Assembly (NCBI GenBank): GCA_919901555.1
Contig: CAKKPG010000019.1
Location: 1 to 61,158, forward strand
From: Nitrospiria bacterium
GTDB lineage: Bacteria; Nitrospirota; UBA9217
Direction: 5' to 3'
Length of the DNA: 61,158 bases
The number at the start of each line of letters is the position of its first letter. The stretch's first letter is position 1. The notes below the pieces were generated by a model. It had not been told where the DNA came from. It was given only the letters and a program-made list of their open reading frames with translations, and did not search any database. The position numbers were made by a program, and so were the translations under genes. This document shows positions 43,139-51,352 of the stretch, piece after piece.

Positions 43139-43167
43139 TTGAGTTTTGCCGCATAAAATACTATTAT
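43139..43167 (+). promoter_or_regulatory. Promoter of hemE
   Basis: -35 TTGAGT (43139-43144), 17-bp spacer, -10 TATTAT (43162-43167). The start near 43174 leaves a 47-nt leader. Confidence 0.7.
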
Positions 43168-43220
43168 GGGGCCTTGCATTCACGACCCATAAACACTTTT
43201 CTGAATCGGAGAGACGATCA

Positions 43221-44252
43221 ATGGCCAGAGCGGACAGGTTTGTAAAAGCATGCAGGAGGGAGCGGGTTGACTGCACGCCGGTATGGATGATGCGCCAGGC
43301 GGGCAGGTATTTGCCGGAGTACCGCGAGATCAGGGCGAAGCGCAGCTTCCTTGAGATGTGCAAGACGCCGGAGCTTGCCGCCGAGGTGACGATCCAGCCG
43401 GTGCGCCGCTACGAGATCGATGCGGCCATCATTTTCGCCGACATCCTGCTCCCCCTCGAGCCCATGGGCATCGGGCTGGAGTTCGCCAAGGGAGAGGGGC
43501 CGGTGATCCATAACCCGGTGCGCACCATGGCCGACGTCCAAAAGCTCAAACCCATAGACGCGGCGGCCCAGATCGCCTATCTCATGCAGGCCATCAAGAT
43601 CGTGCTCAAGGAACTGGACGGCAAGGTCCCGCTCATCGGCTTCACGGGCGCCCCTTTCACCCTCGCGAGCTACATCATCGAGGGCGGCGGATCAAAAAAC
43701 TACGAGCACGCCAAGGCCATGATGTTCGCCGAGCCGAAGACCTGGCACAAGCTCATGGAGCATCTGACCGGCGTCATCATCAATTACCTGAACGCGCAGA
43801 TCGACGTCGGCGTGCAGGTGGTGCAGCTCTTCGACTCCTGGGTCGGCGCGCTGGGGCCAAGCGACTACCGGGAGTTCGTCCTGCCCCACCAGAAGAACGT
43901 CATTGCGGGGATCAAGAAGACCGTGCCGCTCATCCATTTCGCCCACGGCGCGAACCACCTGCTCGAAATGGTCGCCGAGGCCGGCGGCGACGTCATCGGT
44001 CTTGACTGGCGCTGCGAGCTGGACACGGCCTGGAAGCGCGTGGGCCACGACAGGGCGGTGCAGGGGAACCTGGACCCCGTGGCGCTCTTCGGATCAAAGG
44101 AATTCATCAGAAAGCGCACGAAGGAGATCCTCGACCGCGCCGGGGGCAGGAACGGCCACATCATGAACCTGGGCCACGGCATCCTCCAGCAGACGCCCAT
44201 CGAGAACGCGGCGGAGTTCATCAACGCCACGCATGAACTGAGTAAACGATAG
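43221..44252 (+). CDS. hemE: Uroporphyrinogen III decarboxylase
   Basis: A 343-residue cytoplasmic enzyme removing four acetate carboxyls to make coproporphyrinogen III. Signatures: PVWMMRQAGRYLPEYRE (substrate Arg residues), AAIIFADILLPLEPMGI, GFTGAPFTLASYIIEGG and NLGHGILQQTPIENA. GGAGAGACGATCA sets the ATG at 43221. It is first of the hemE-hemH-hemG haem cluster. Confidence 0.97.
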   Translation: MARADRFVKACRRERVDCTPVWMMRQAGRYLPEYREIRAKRSFLEMCKTPELAAEVTIQPVRRYEIDAAIIFADILLPLEPMGIGLEFAKGEGPVIHNPVRTMADVQKLKPIDAAAQIAYLMQAIKIVLKELDGKVPLIGFTGAPFTLASYIIEGGGSKNYEHAKAMMFAEPKTWHKLMEHLTGVIINYLNAQIDVGVQVVQLFDSWVGALGPSDYREFVLPHQKNVIAGIKKTVPLIHFAHGANHLLEMVAEAGGDVIGLDWRCELDTAWKRVGHDRAVQGNLDPVALFGSKEFIRKRTKEILDRAGGRNGHIMNLGHGILQQTPIENAAEFINATHELSKR

Positions 44253-44253
44253 A

Positions 44254-44334
44254 AAATGGGGCAAGGGTCATGGGTCAAGGAATAGCTTTTTCATGTTCCC
44301 TGACCCTTGCCCCCTGACCCCTGACCCTGTCTTT
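44254..44334. repeat. Word-type quasi-palindrome (GGGTCA words)
   Basis: GGGGCAAGGGTCATGGGTCA-AGG, centre AATAGCTTTTTCATG, then CCCTGACCCTTGCCCC and TGACCCCTGACCC read back. It ends 4 nt before the hemH ATG and leaves that gene without a Shine-Dalgarno site. Confidence 0.8.
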
Positions 44335-44337
44335 TTT

Positions 44338-45234
44338 ATGTCTCATACTGCCGTCATACTCATCGCCCTCGGCGGGCCCCGGTCTCTCGATGAAGTGGGC
44401 CCCTTCATGGCCGCCTTCATGGGCAGGCCCGCGCCTCCGCCGGTTGTCGCCGCTGTTGTGGAACGATACAAGCTGATCGGCGGCAAATCGCCGCTGCCCG
44501 AACTGGTCAAGGCCCAGGCTGAGGCACTGGCAAAGGAACTCGGCAATGGATACCGCGCGTACGAGGGCTTCCGGTACTCGGGGCCGACCGTCGCGGAATC
44601 ATTCGATAGGGCCGTCAAGGACGGCGCACGGCGCGTGATCGCCCTTTCCCTGTCTCCCTTTGCCACCGAGGTCACCACCGGCGCGTACCGCAGCGCCTGT
44701 GAGGGGCTCGGAAGCGGCGAAACCTGCCCGCTCTTCATCCCGTACTGGCACAACAATCCCCTGTTCATCGAGGCCTGGGAGGAACGGATCTGTCACGGGC
44801 TGAAACATTTTTGGGCGGGACGGCAGGAACACGTTGTTGTCATTTTCACAAGCCACAGTATCCCCGTCCGCTACATAACCGCAGGCGATCCCTATCAGCA
44901 GCAGGTGGAAGAGGCCGTCCGCCTGGTTGTAGCGAAAACCGGGATCAAGCACTGGCGTGTGGCGTGGCAGAGCAAGGGCGCCCGGGCCACGGAGCCGTGG
45001 CTCGAACCCGGGGTGGAACCCACGCTGGACAAGGCGGCCGCCGAGGGATTCAAGGCCGTTCTTGAGGTCCCCATCGGTTTCACCTGCGACCATATGGAGA
45101 CGCTTTACGATATTGATATCGTGCACCGCAAGCACGCGAAGGGACTGGGGCTCGCATTCGAACGGGCAGAGTCATTAAACAGCTCGCCGCTGTTCATCAA
45201 GGCCCTGGCGGATATCGTGAGAAAAGCTTTTTAA
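44338..45234 (+). CDS. hemH: Ferrochelatase
   Basis: A 298-residue enzyme inserting ferrous iron into a porphyrin (protoporphyrin IX, or coproporphyrin in some lineages). VILIALGGPRSLDEVGPFM forms the N-terminus. The active-site His is in FTSHSIPVRYITAGDPY, and the Glu region is GFTCDHMETLYDIDI. The ATG at 44338 directly follows a dispersed palindrome, so no ribosome-binding site is visible. Translation may depend on reinitiation from hemE or on the hairpin. Confidence 0.94.
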   Translation: MSHTAVILIALGGPRSLDEVGPFMAAFMGRPAPPPVVAAVVERYKLIGGKSPLPELVKAQAEALAKELGNGYRAYEGFRYSGPTVAESFDRAVKDGARRVIALSLSPFATEVTTGAYRSACEGLGSGETCPLFIPYWHNNPLFIEAWEERICHGLKHFWAGRQEHVVVIFTSHSIPVRYITAGDPYQQQVEEAVRLVVAKTGIKHWRVAWQSKGARATEPWLEPGVEPTLDKAAAEGFKAVLEVPIGFTCDHMETLYDIDIVHRKHAKGLGLAFERAESLNSSPLFIKALADIVRKAF

Positions 45235-45237
45235 TTT

Positions 45238-45322
45238 CAGCCACGAATGAGCACGAACGTTCACAAAAATAAAAACGTAGATCTTTTTTTTAATTCGTGT
45301 CAATTCGTGGAAATTCGTGGCC
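45238..45322. repeat. Word-type quasi-palindrome (CACGAA words)
   Basis: GCCACGAATGAGCACGAACG, an A-rich spacer (ACAAAAATAAAAACG), then AATTCGTGTCAATTCGTGG and AAATTCGTGGC. It lies between hemH and hemG. The A-rich centre is like those at 10638 and 28283 although the words differ. Confidence 0.8.
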
Positions 45323-45339
45323 AAAGGACGATTGAAACT

Positions 45340-46767
45340 ATGCCGAAGATCATCATCATCGGCGGCGGGATCGCCGGTCTCGCCGCTGCTGTTCATCTGA
45401 AGTCCGGGGCCAAGGCCCACGGCAAGACCGTTGAGGTCCTCCTCCTCGAGAAAAGCGCGCGCCTCGGCGGGAAGATCCTGACGGCGCGGGAGGGAGATTT
45501 TCTTATCGAGGGCGGCCCCGACAGCTTTCTCCCCGAGAAGGTCTGGACCGTGAACCTCGCAACGCGCCTGGGCCTGGAACGGGAAATGCTCCCGTCCAAC
45601 GATGAGTTCAAAGGAACCTTCATCTATTCGGACCGTGAGCTCCATCCCCTGCCCGAGGGCGTGATGCTCATGGTGCCCACCATGTTCTGGCCCCTCGCTA
45701 AATCCCGGCTTATTTCCTTACGCGGCAAGCTGCGCATGGGCATGGAGGTCATCATCCCGCGCCGGAAAGAGGCGGGCGACGAAAGCCTGGGCCGGTTCGT
45801 CACGCGCCGGCTCGGCCGCGAGTGCCTGGAGAAGATCGCCGAACCGCTCGTGGCCGGCATCCACACCTCGAACCCCGAGAACATGAGCGTAATGGCAACA
45901 TTCCCGCGCTTCGTGCAGATGGAGCAAAAGAGCGGAAGCCTGATCCTCGGCATGCTGGCGGCGCTCAAGAGCCGTCCCCACGCCACGCTGAGCGGGCCGT
46001 CACGCCCCCGGCGTAACTCGCCGTCCATGACCTATTTCATGAGCTTCAGGAACGGAATGCAGACCCTGCCGCAGGCCTGCGCCGATTTCATCGGGAAGGA
46101 CTCCATCAGGCTCGGCGCCGCGGTCAGGGCCGTGGAGCCCCGGGGCAAGGGATATGCCGTCATCCTCGAGAACGGCGAGAAGCTCGAAGCGGACCACGTC
46201 ATGCTCGGCGCCGCATCCTACGACTCGGCTGAAATGCTCCGGGACTTTGACGCCCACCTCGCCTCGCAGATGAACCGGATCGAGTGGTCGTCCTCGGCCA
46301 CCGTTTCCATCGCCTTCCGCAAAGAGGACGTGACCGTGCCCCTGAAGGGCTTCGGTTTCATTGTCCCGAAGGCGGGGAACCGGAGGGTCAATGCCGCGAC
46401 GTTCAGCTCCATCAAGTGGGCGCACCGCGCTCCTGATGATCATGTCCTTATCCGCGTCTTCGTGGGAGGCGGTCATCATGAGGAGCTCGTGAAGGAGCTC
46501 GACGACGCCGGCATGGCGGCGATGGCCCTTGAAGAGCTTGACGCGATCCTCGGGCTCAAGGCAAGCGCGCGCTTTTCCCGTGTCTACCGCTGGTTCAAGG
46601 GCATGCCCAAATACACCGTGGGCCATCTGGAGCGCATCTCCGTACTCGACCGGACCCTCGCCGCCCACCCGGGCCTGCACCTCATCGGCTGTTCGTACAA
46701 GGGGATCGGCATCGGCGATTGCGTGCACGAGGCCCAGGTGGCGTCGGAGAGGATCCTCCAGGGGTAA
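45340..46767 (+). CDS. hemG: Protoporphyrinogen/coproporphyrinogen oxidase (HemY type)
   Basis: A 475-residue FAD enzyme oxidising the porphyrinogen ring. It has the dinucleotide-binding IIIIGGGIAGLAAAVHL, the LGGKILTAREGDFLIEGGPDSF segment, GIHTSNPENMSVMATFPRF and a C-terminal FAD motif GIGIGDCVHEAQ. This is the oxygen-dependent family by sequence, although some members use other acceptors. The ATG at 45340 is set by homology; no clear Shine-Dalgarno is seen. It completes the haem branch that would feed the cytochromes encoded at 4.4-6.2 kb. Confidence 0.94.
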   Translation: MPKIIIIGGGIAGLAAAVHLKSGAKAHGKTVEVLLLEKSARLGGKILTAREGDFLIEGGPDSFLPEKVWTVNLATRLGLEREMLPSNDEFKGTFIYSDRELHPLPEGVMLMVPTMFWPLAKSRLISLRGKLRMGMEVIIPRRKEAGDESLGRFVTRRLGRECLEKIAEPLVAGIHTSNPENMSVMATFPRFVQMEQKSGSLILGMLAALKSRPHATLSGPSRPRRNSPSMTYFMSFRNGMQTLPQACADFIGKDSIRLGAAVRAVEPRGKGYAVILENGEKLEADHVMLGAASYDSAEMLRDFDAHLASQMNRIEWSSSATVSIAFRKEDVTVPLKGFGFIVPKAGNRRVNAATFSSIKWAHRAPDDHVLIRVFVGGGHHEELVKELDDAGMAAMALEELDAILGLKASARFSRVYRWFKGMPKYTVGHLERISVLDRTLAAHPGLHLIGCSYKGIGIGDCVHEAQVASERILQG

Positions 46768-46791
46768 GAGCAGGAAAGCAGGAGAAGAGAT

Positions 46792-47187
46792 ATGGCGAAG
46801 CATCGCATGGAGATAAAACTCTACTATGAGGACACTGACTGCGGCGGGGTGGTGTACTACGCCAACTACCTGCGCTACATGGAGCGCGCGAGGACCGAGT
46901 ACATGGCGGACCGCGGCGCGCCGGTCAAGGCGCTCATGGACCAGGGCATCCTGTTCCTCATCGCCCGCGCGGAGATCGACTACCGCACATCCGCACGCTA
47001 CGGCGACACGATCGTCGTCGAAACGTGGATTTCCGAAATCACGGCCGCGTCCATCATGTTCGAACACACCATGACGGAAAAAACCTCCGGCAGGCTCATC
47101 GCCGACTGCAAGGCAAAAGCGGTCTGTGTGGGCGCTGACGGCAGGCCCAAACGAATACCGAATGAAATTGCCGACAAGCTGCGATGA
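46792..47187 (+). CDS. YbgC-like acyl-CoA thioesterase
   Basis: A 131-residue hotdog-fold thioesterase. The catalytic Asp is in YEDTDCGGVVYYANYLRYMERARTEY (4HBT signature). ARYGDTIVVETWISEI is the central strand region. Relatives hydrolyse short-chain acyl-CoAs and associate with the Tol-Pal envelope system; that link is not shown here. GAAGAGAT precedes the ATG. It overlaps the next gene by 4 nt. Confidence 0.9.
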   Translation: MAKHRMEIKLYYEDTDCGGVVYYANYLRYMERARTEYMADRGAPVKALMDQGILFLIARAEIDYRTSARYGDTIVVETWISEITAASIMFEHTMTEKTSGRLIADCKAKAVCVGADGRPKRIPNEIADKLR

Positions 47188-47918
47188 GAGCATTGACCCA
47201 CGACAGCATCTCTCTCCGCGGCGCCGGTGTTGTGCATATTGTCCAGCCCCGGAAAGGCCACCGCTTCACCCTCGACAGCATCCTCCTGGCCGACTTCTGC
47301 CGCGCCAAGCCCCGTGACCGGGTCCTCGAGCCCGGCGCAGGCACGGGAGTCGTCTCCATGCTCCTCGCGAGGAAGTTTCCGAAGGCGAAGCTCTGTCCCG
47401 TAGAGATACAGCCGGACTTGGCGGACCTCTGCCAGGGGAATATTGAAGCGAACGGCCTTGCCGGGAACATCACCCTCGTCGAAGGGGACATCAGTATGCT
47501 GAAGCGTTCCCTGGCGCCGGAGACCTTCGACGTTATCGTCGCCAATCCCCCCTATACGAAATTCGGCGCCGGCAGGAAGAGCCCGGTCAGCGGGCGGCAG
47601 GCGGCGAGACAGGACCAGTCGGCGGGCATGGAGTTGTGGCTCGAGCTGCGCTCTTTTCTGAAAAACAGGGGAAGATATTTTCTCGTCTTTCCGGCCGCCA
47701 GGGCGGCGGAGTTGATCTCTCTGATGCGAGCAAAGAAGCTGGAACCAAAGCGCGTGCGGCTCGTCCATCCCTTTGAGGACAAGCCTGCATCGCTGGTCCT
47801 GATCGAGGCGGTAAAGGCCGCCGGCCCCGGACTTGATGTGCTGCCGCCCCTCATCGTCCATGACAGGTCCGGCGGCGGGTATACGAAGGAGATGAAGGAT
47901 ATCTACGGCCTGCCATAG
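47184..47918 (+). CDS. TrmN6/YfiC-like tRNA (adenine-N6)-methyltransferase
   Basis: A 244-residue class I SAM methyltransferase. Motif I is RVLEPGAGTGVVSMLLAR. The N6-adenine catalytic motif NPPY is in FDVIVANPPYTKFGAG. HRFTLDSILLADF is typical of the TrmN6 group that modifies A37 of tRNA-Val. A broader DNA or rRNA target cannot be excluded. It is translationally coupled to the thioesterase gene. Confidence 0.88.
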   Translation: MRALTHDSISLRGAGVVHIVQPRKGHRFTLDSILLADFCRAKPRDRVLEPGAGTGVVSMLLARKFPKAKLCPVEIQPDLADLCQGNIEANGLAGNITLVEGDISMLKRSLAPETFDVIVANPPYTKFGAGRKSPVSGRQAARQDQSAGMELWLELRSFLKNRGRYFLVFPAARAAELISLMRAKKLEPKRVRLVHPFEDKPASLVLIEAVKAAGPGLDVLPPLIVHDRSGGGYTKEMKDIYGLP

Positions 47919-48006
47919 TTGATGCGTGATACAGGATAGTCGAATCACGGTTGTGAACATCGTGAGTAAGACTTCCCTCAAAGAACACGCGATGACGCCG
48001 TGGGCC

Positions 48007-48066
48007 GTGGTCAAGGGCGAGAGGACCGCCTGTCCGGTGGTCAAGGGCGAGAGGACCGCCTGTCCG
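48007..48066. repeat. 30-bp perfect tandem duplication
   Basis: Two copies of a 30-bp unit, GTGGTCAAGGGCGAGAGG followed by ACCGCCTGTCCG, lie back to back. The spacer also holds CTGCCTACTGTTTCCCGCC words. There is no gene here. Two units are too few for a CRISPR array. Confidence 0.85.
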
Positions 48067-48101
48067 AAGGCGTAGAGAGAATTCTGTTTCCCGCCTGCTG
48101 C

Positions 48102-48590
48102 CTACTGTTTCCCGCCGACTATCTTTTTCTCTCTCTTTTTATTCACAAAATCCTTCTCCATCACGTGCCGGAGGGCCTCCCTGACCGCGGGATCGGCGAG
48201 ATCCTTGATATAATCCTCTATCCGCGCCCGTTCATCCTGCGTCAGGCTGCCGGACAGCGGCTGTTCATCCGGCGGCCGGGCCGGCGCCGACACCTCGCCG
48301 AGCTTGAGCGTGATGCTCTTCACGGAGTCCTGCCCCAGGCTCCTGTTGGCCTTCTCAATGATCTCCGGCTTCAGAAGGGAGAGCTGCTGCATCCAGGCAG
48401 AGCTGTCCACCTGGACAATGAGCTTCTTGGCCCGGAGCGAGAGGGGCCGGGCGTGGCGGGCAATGACCTTGCCGACGATCCGTTCCCACTGGCCGTAGAC
48501 GCGATACTCCTTGAGCCTGCCGGCGAGACCGCGGGCGGCAAAGATTTTGTCGAGGGTGACGGCAAGCTTTTCCACTCGTTTTCCGGCCAT
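48102..48590 (-). CDS. DUF721 (DciA-like) protein
   Basis: A 162-residue protein. The DUF721 core (about residues 1-100) has LDKIFAARGLAGRLKEYRVY, WERIVGKVIARHARPLSLRA and VDSSAWMQQLSLLKPEIIEK. DciA-type relatives help load the replicative helicase DnaB in bacteria that lack DnaC or DnaI. The C-terminal 60 residues are charged and helical. A direct role here is inferred from family. It is convergent with trmN6 and divergent from galT. Confidence 0.85.
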   Translation of the reverse strand: MAGKRVEKLAVTLDKIFAARGLAGRLKEYRVYGQWERIVGKVIARHARPLSLRAKKLIVQVDSSAWMQQLSLLKPEIIEKANRSLGQDSVKSITLKLGEVSAPARPPDEQPLSGSLTQDERARIEDYIKDLADPAVREALRHVMEKDFVNKKREKKIVGGKQ

Positions 48591-48691
48591 GGAAAGGATT
48601 ATAGAGGATTTAACGGCGATTTACAAAGGATTTGCGCCTGGCCGCCGCGGCAGCCGGCGCCGCCCGGGAATACCGCCGTTTTGACGATGAC

Positions 48692-48720
48692 TTGCAGACA
48701 CGGTGCAAACACGATATAAT
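48692..48720 (+). promoter_or_regulatory. Promoter of galT-glgA
   Basis: -35 TTGCAG (48692-48697), 17-bp spacer, perfect -10 TATAAT (48715-48720). The start near 48727 leaves a leader with AAGGAGTACAAGGAG before the ATG. Confidence 0.75.
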
Positions 48721-48764
48721 ATACTGGTTGTATTTTTACGTTCCAAGGAGTACAAGGAGTATAT

Positions 48765-49760
48765 ATGCCGGAATTACGCAAAGACCCCATCACCGGCCGC
48801 TGGGTGATCATATCGTCGGAGCGGGGCAAACGGCCCACGGACTTCCAGGACCAGCGTACCAGGAAGCTGGGAGGATTCTGCCCGTTCTGCGCAGGCAACG
48901 AGCGCACCACGCCCAACGAGACCCTCGCCTATCGCGATAACGGCGAGCCCAATGGACCGGGCTGGAGGCTCCGGGCGGTCCCGAACAAGTTCCCGGCGCT
49001 CCAGATCGAAGGCGACCTGAACAAGCAGGGCGAGGGCATCTTCGACAAGATGAACGGCATCGGCGCCCACGAGGTCATCATCGAAAGCCCGGACCACAAC
49101 GCCACCCTGGCGTCCCTCCCCCAGAAGGCCATGGAAGAGGTGCTCTGGGCATACCGGGACCGCATGGAAGACCTGAAGAAGGACACCCGCTTCCAGTATA
49201 CGCTGATATTCAAGAATGAAGGGCTGACCGCGGGGGCCACCCTCGAGCATTCCCATTCCCAGCTCATCGCGCTGCCCATCGTGCCGATCCAGGTGCAGGA
49301 AGAGCTGGACGGATGCCGGCGGCATTACGATCTCAAGGAGCGGTGCATCTTCTGCGACATCATCCGCCAGGAGACCCAGGGGGGCGCCCGCGTGGTGATG
49401 GAGACCCCGCTCTTCATCGCCCTTGCGCCCTTTGCTCCCCGGTTCCCCTTCGAGACCTGGATCATGCCCAGGCGGCATGTCTCCTGTTACGCCTGCTCCA
49501 CTGACGACGACTACCGGGACCTCGCCGCCATGATCCAGAACCTGCTCCGCAAGCTCGATCGCGCGCTCTCCATGCCTCCCTATAATTATGTCATCCACAC
49601 GTCCCCCTTCAAGGAAGAGCACAATGATTACTACCACTGGCACATAGAGCTCATGCCCAAGCTCACGAACGTGGCGGGCTTCGAGTGGGGATCGGGCTTC
49701 TATATCAATCCGACGCCCCCTGAGGAGGCGGCGCGGTTTTTGCGGGAAATCAAGCTGTGA
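48765..49760 (+). CDS. galT: Galactose-1-phosphate uridylyltransferase
   Basis: A 331-residue HIT-superfamily enzyme exchanging UMP between UDP-glucose and galactose 1-phosphate. It has RKDPITGRWVIISSERGKRP and zinc-type CxxC pairs FCPFCAGNE and CIFCDII. The nucleotidylated-His motif is GATLEHSHSQLIALP. Relatives lacking other Leloir genes nearby may act as UDP-sugar or ADP-sugar pyrophosphorylases, so the physiological substrate is uncertain. The stop overlaps the glgA start (GTGA). Confidence 0.93.
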   Translation: MPELRKDPITGRWVIISSERGKRPTDFQDQRTRKLGGFCPFCAGNERTTPNETLAYRDNGEPNGPGWRLRAVPNKFPALQIEGDLNKQGEGIFDKMNGIGAHEVIIESPDHNATLASLPQKAMEEVLWAYRDRMEDLKKDTRFQYTLIFKNEGLTAGATLEHSHSQLIALPIVPIQVQEELDGCRRHYDLKERCIFCDIIRQETQGGARVVMETPLFIALAPFAPRFPFETWIMPRRHVSCYACSTDDDYRDLAAMIQNLLRKLDRALSMPPYNYVIHTSPFKEEHNDYYHWHIELMPKLTNVAGFEWGSGFYINPTPPEEAARFLREIKL

Positions 49761-51217
49761 AGATACTCTTCGCGGCCTCCGAGGCAACGCCCTTTGCAAA
49801 GACCGGCGGGCTCGCGGACGTAGCGGGCAGCCTCCCCCCCGCCATCGCAGCGCTCGGGCATGATGTGCGCGTGGTCATGCCGCGATACCGGATGGTGGAC
49901 GTTGAGCGGTTCAAACTCAAGCACGTCGCCACGTTTTACGTCCCCCTCGGTTCGTGGAAAGAACGGTGCGATGTCCTCGAAGGCAGGATGGGAAAGAACG
50001 TGACCGCTTACTTCGTGAACAAGGACATTTACTTCGACCGTCCCGGACTCTACGGCACGCCGCGCGGCGACTACCGGGACAACGCGGAGCGCTTCACGTT
50101 TTTTTCGCGTTCCGTTCCTGAGCTCTGCCGCGTCCTCGGCTTCGTCCCCGATATCGTCCACTGCAACGACTGGCAAACGGGCCTTGTGCCGCTGTACCTG
50201 AAGACGGCATACAAAAAAGGCACGGCCGCCGCCCCCCGCGCCGGAACGGTCTTCACCATCCACAATCTCGGCTACCAGGGTCTGTTCTGGCACTGGGACA
50301 TGCGGCTCACCGGGCTGGGGTGGGAATTTTTCACGCCCGAGGGGATCGAGTTCTGGGGCAGGATAAGCTTCCTCAAGGCCGGCATCCGGTACGCCGATAT
50401 CATCACTACGGTGAGCGAGGCTTACAGCCGCGAGGTCCGGACGCCCGAGTACGGCGAGGGCATGGAGGACCTGCTCAGGAAACGCTCTGCCGATTTTTAC
50501 GGCATTGTGAACGGCATCGACTACCGGGAATGGGACCCTGCCCGGGACCCTGGAATCGCGCGGAAGTTCAGCGCTTCGCGGCCGTCGGGCAAGGCCGCTT
50601 GCAAGGCGGCGCTCCAGAAACGGACCGGCCTGCCGCTGTCCGGCGACCCCCTTCTCGGCATGGTCACGCGCCTCGTTGACCAGAAAGGCATTGATATTCT
50701 CCTTGAGGCCCTGCCGGAGCTCATGGCTCTCGGCGTTCAGCTTGTGATACTCGGCGCCGGAGACGAGAAGTATCACCGGCTTCTGAGCGATGCCGCCGCC
50801 AAGTACCCGGACCGGATGCATGCCCTGCTCCAGTACGACGACACCAGGGCCAGAGCAATCTACGCCGGATGCGACCTGTTTCTCATGCCGTCCCGGTATG
50901 AGCCCTGCGGCCTGGGACAGATGATCGCTCTGCGGTACGGCGCCGCGCCTTTAGTAAGAAGGACCGGCGGTCTTGCCGACACCGTAAAGGACTACCATGA
51001 ACGCACCGGCCGGGGAACGGGTTTTGTGTTCGATGAATATTCGGCAAGCGCCCTTGGCGCCTGTGTCGAGCGCGCTGTTGCCGTATACCACGATCGGAAG
51101 AAGTGGACGCGCCTGATGCAGAACGGGATGAAGCAGGACCTTTCCTGGGAGCATTCGGCAAAGGAATATGTGAAGATCTACAGGAAGGCAATGAAAAAAG
51201 TAGGTAGCATACAGTAG
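49757..51217 (+). CDS. glgA: Glycogen synthase (ADP-glucose type)
   Basis: A 486-residue GT5 glycosyltransferase extending alpha-1,4-glucan. The N-terminal KTGGLADVAGSLPPA binds the nucleotide sugar. ILHCNDWQTGLVPLY-like VHCNDWQTGLV, TIHNLGYQGLFWHWD and GMVTRLVDQKGIDIL follow, with the C-terminal FLMPSRYEPCGLGQMIALRYG carrying the catalytic Glu. It starts at GTG overlapping galT, so the two are co-translated. Together they point to storage polysaccharide synthesis. Confidence 0.96.
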   Translation: MKILFAASEATPFAKTGGLADVAGSLPPAIAALGHDVRVVMPRYRMVDVERFKLKHVATFYVPLGSWKERCDVLEGRMGKNVTAYFVNKDIYFDRPGLYGTPRGDYRDNAERFTFFSRSVPELCRVLGFVPDIVHCNDWQTGLVPLYLKTAYKKGTAAAPRAGTVFTIHNLGYQGLFWHWDMRLTGLGWEFFTPEGIEFWGRISFLKAGIRYADIITTVSEAYSREVRTPEYGEGMEDLLRKRSADFYGIVNGIDYREWDPARDPGIARKFSASRPSGKAACKAALQKRTGLPLSGDPLLGMVTRLVDQKGIDILLEALPELMALGVQLVILGAGDEKYHRLLSDAAAKYPDRMHALLQYDDTRARAIYAGCDLFLMPSRYEPCGLGQMIALRYGAAPLVRRTGGLADTVKDYHERTGRGTGFVFDEYSASALGACVERAVAVYHDRKKWTRLMQNGMKQDLSWEHSAKEYVKIYRKAMKKVGSIQ

Positions 51218-51226
51218 ACAGCAGGC

Positions 51227-51343
51227 AGGGGGGTACTTTCCCTACCTACTACCTACTACCTACTACCTACTACCTACTACCTACTACCTACTGTCTACTG
51301 ACTACTGACTACCGTCTACTGACTACTGACTACCGTCTACTGA
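51227..51343. repeat. CTACTAC / CTACTGA microsatellite-like array
   Basis: About 15 units of a 7- to 8-nt word (CTACTAC, then CTACTGA and CTACCGT variants), starting soon after glgA and ending 10 nt before the kinase ATG. The words are of the same style as other spacers but form only one arm here, with CAGTAGACAGCAGGC-like words at 51209-51225 as a short opposite arm. It displaces the ribosome-binding site of the kinase. Confidence 0.85.
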
Positions 51344-51352
51344 CTTTACGCC

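Noticed and set aside
48007-48066. CRISPR array
   Set aside because: There are only two adjacent 30-bp copies with no spacer between them and no cas genes in the window.
51227-51343. CRISPR or coding repeat
   Set aside because: The unit is 7-8 nt with no spacers and frequent stops. It is a word array of the same kind as other spacers.
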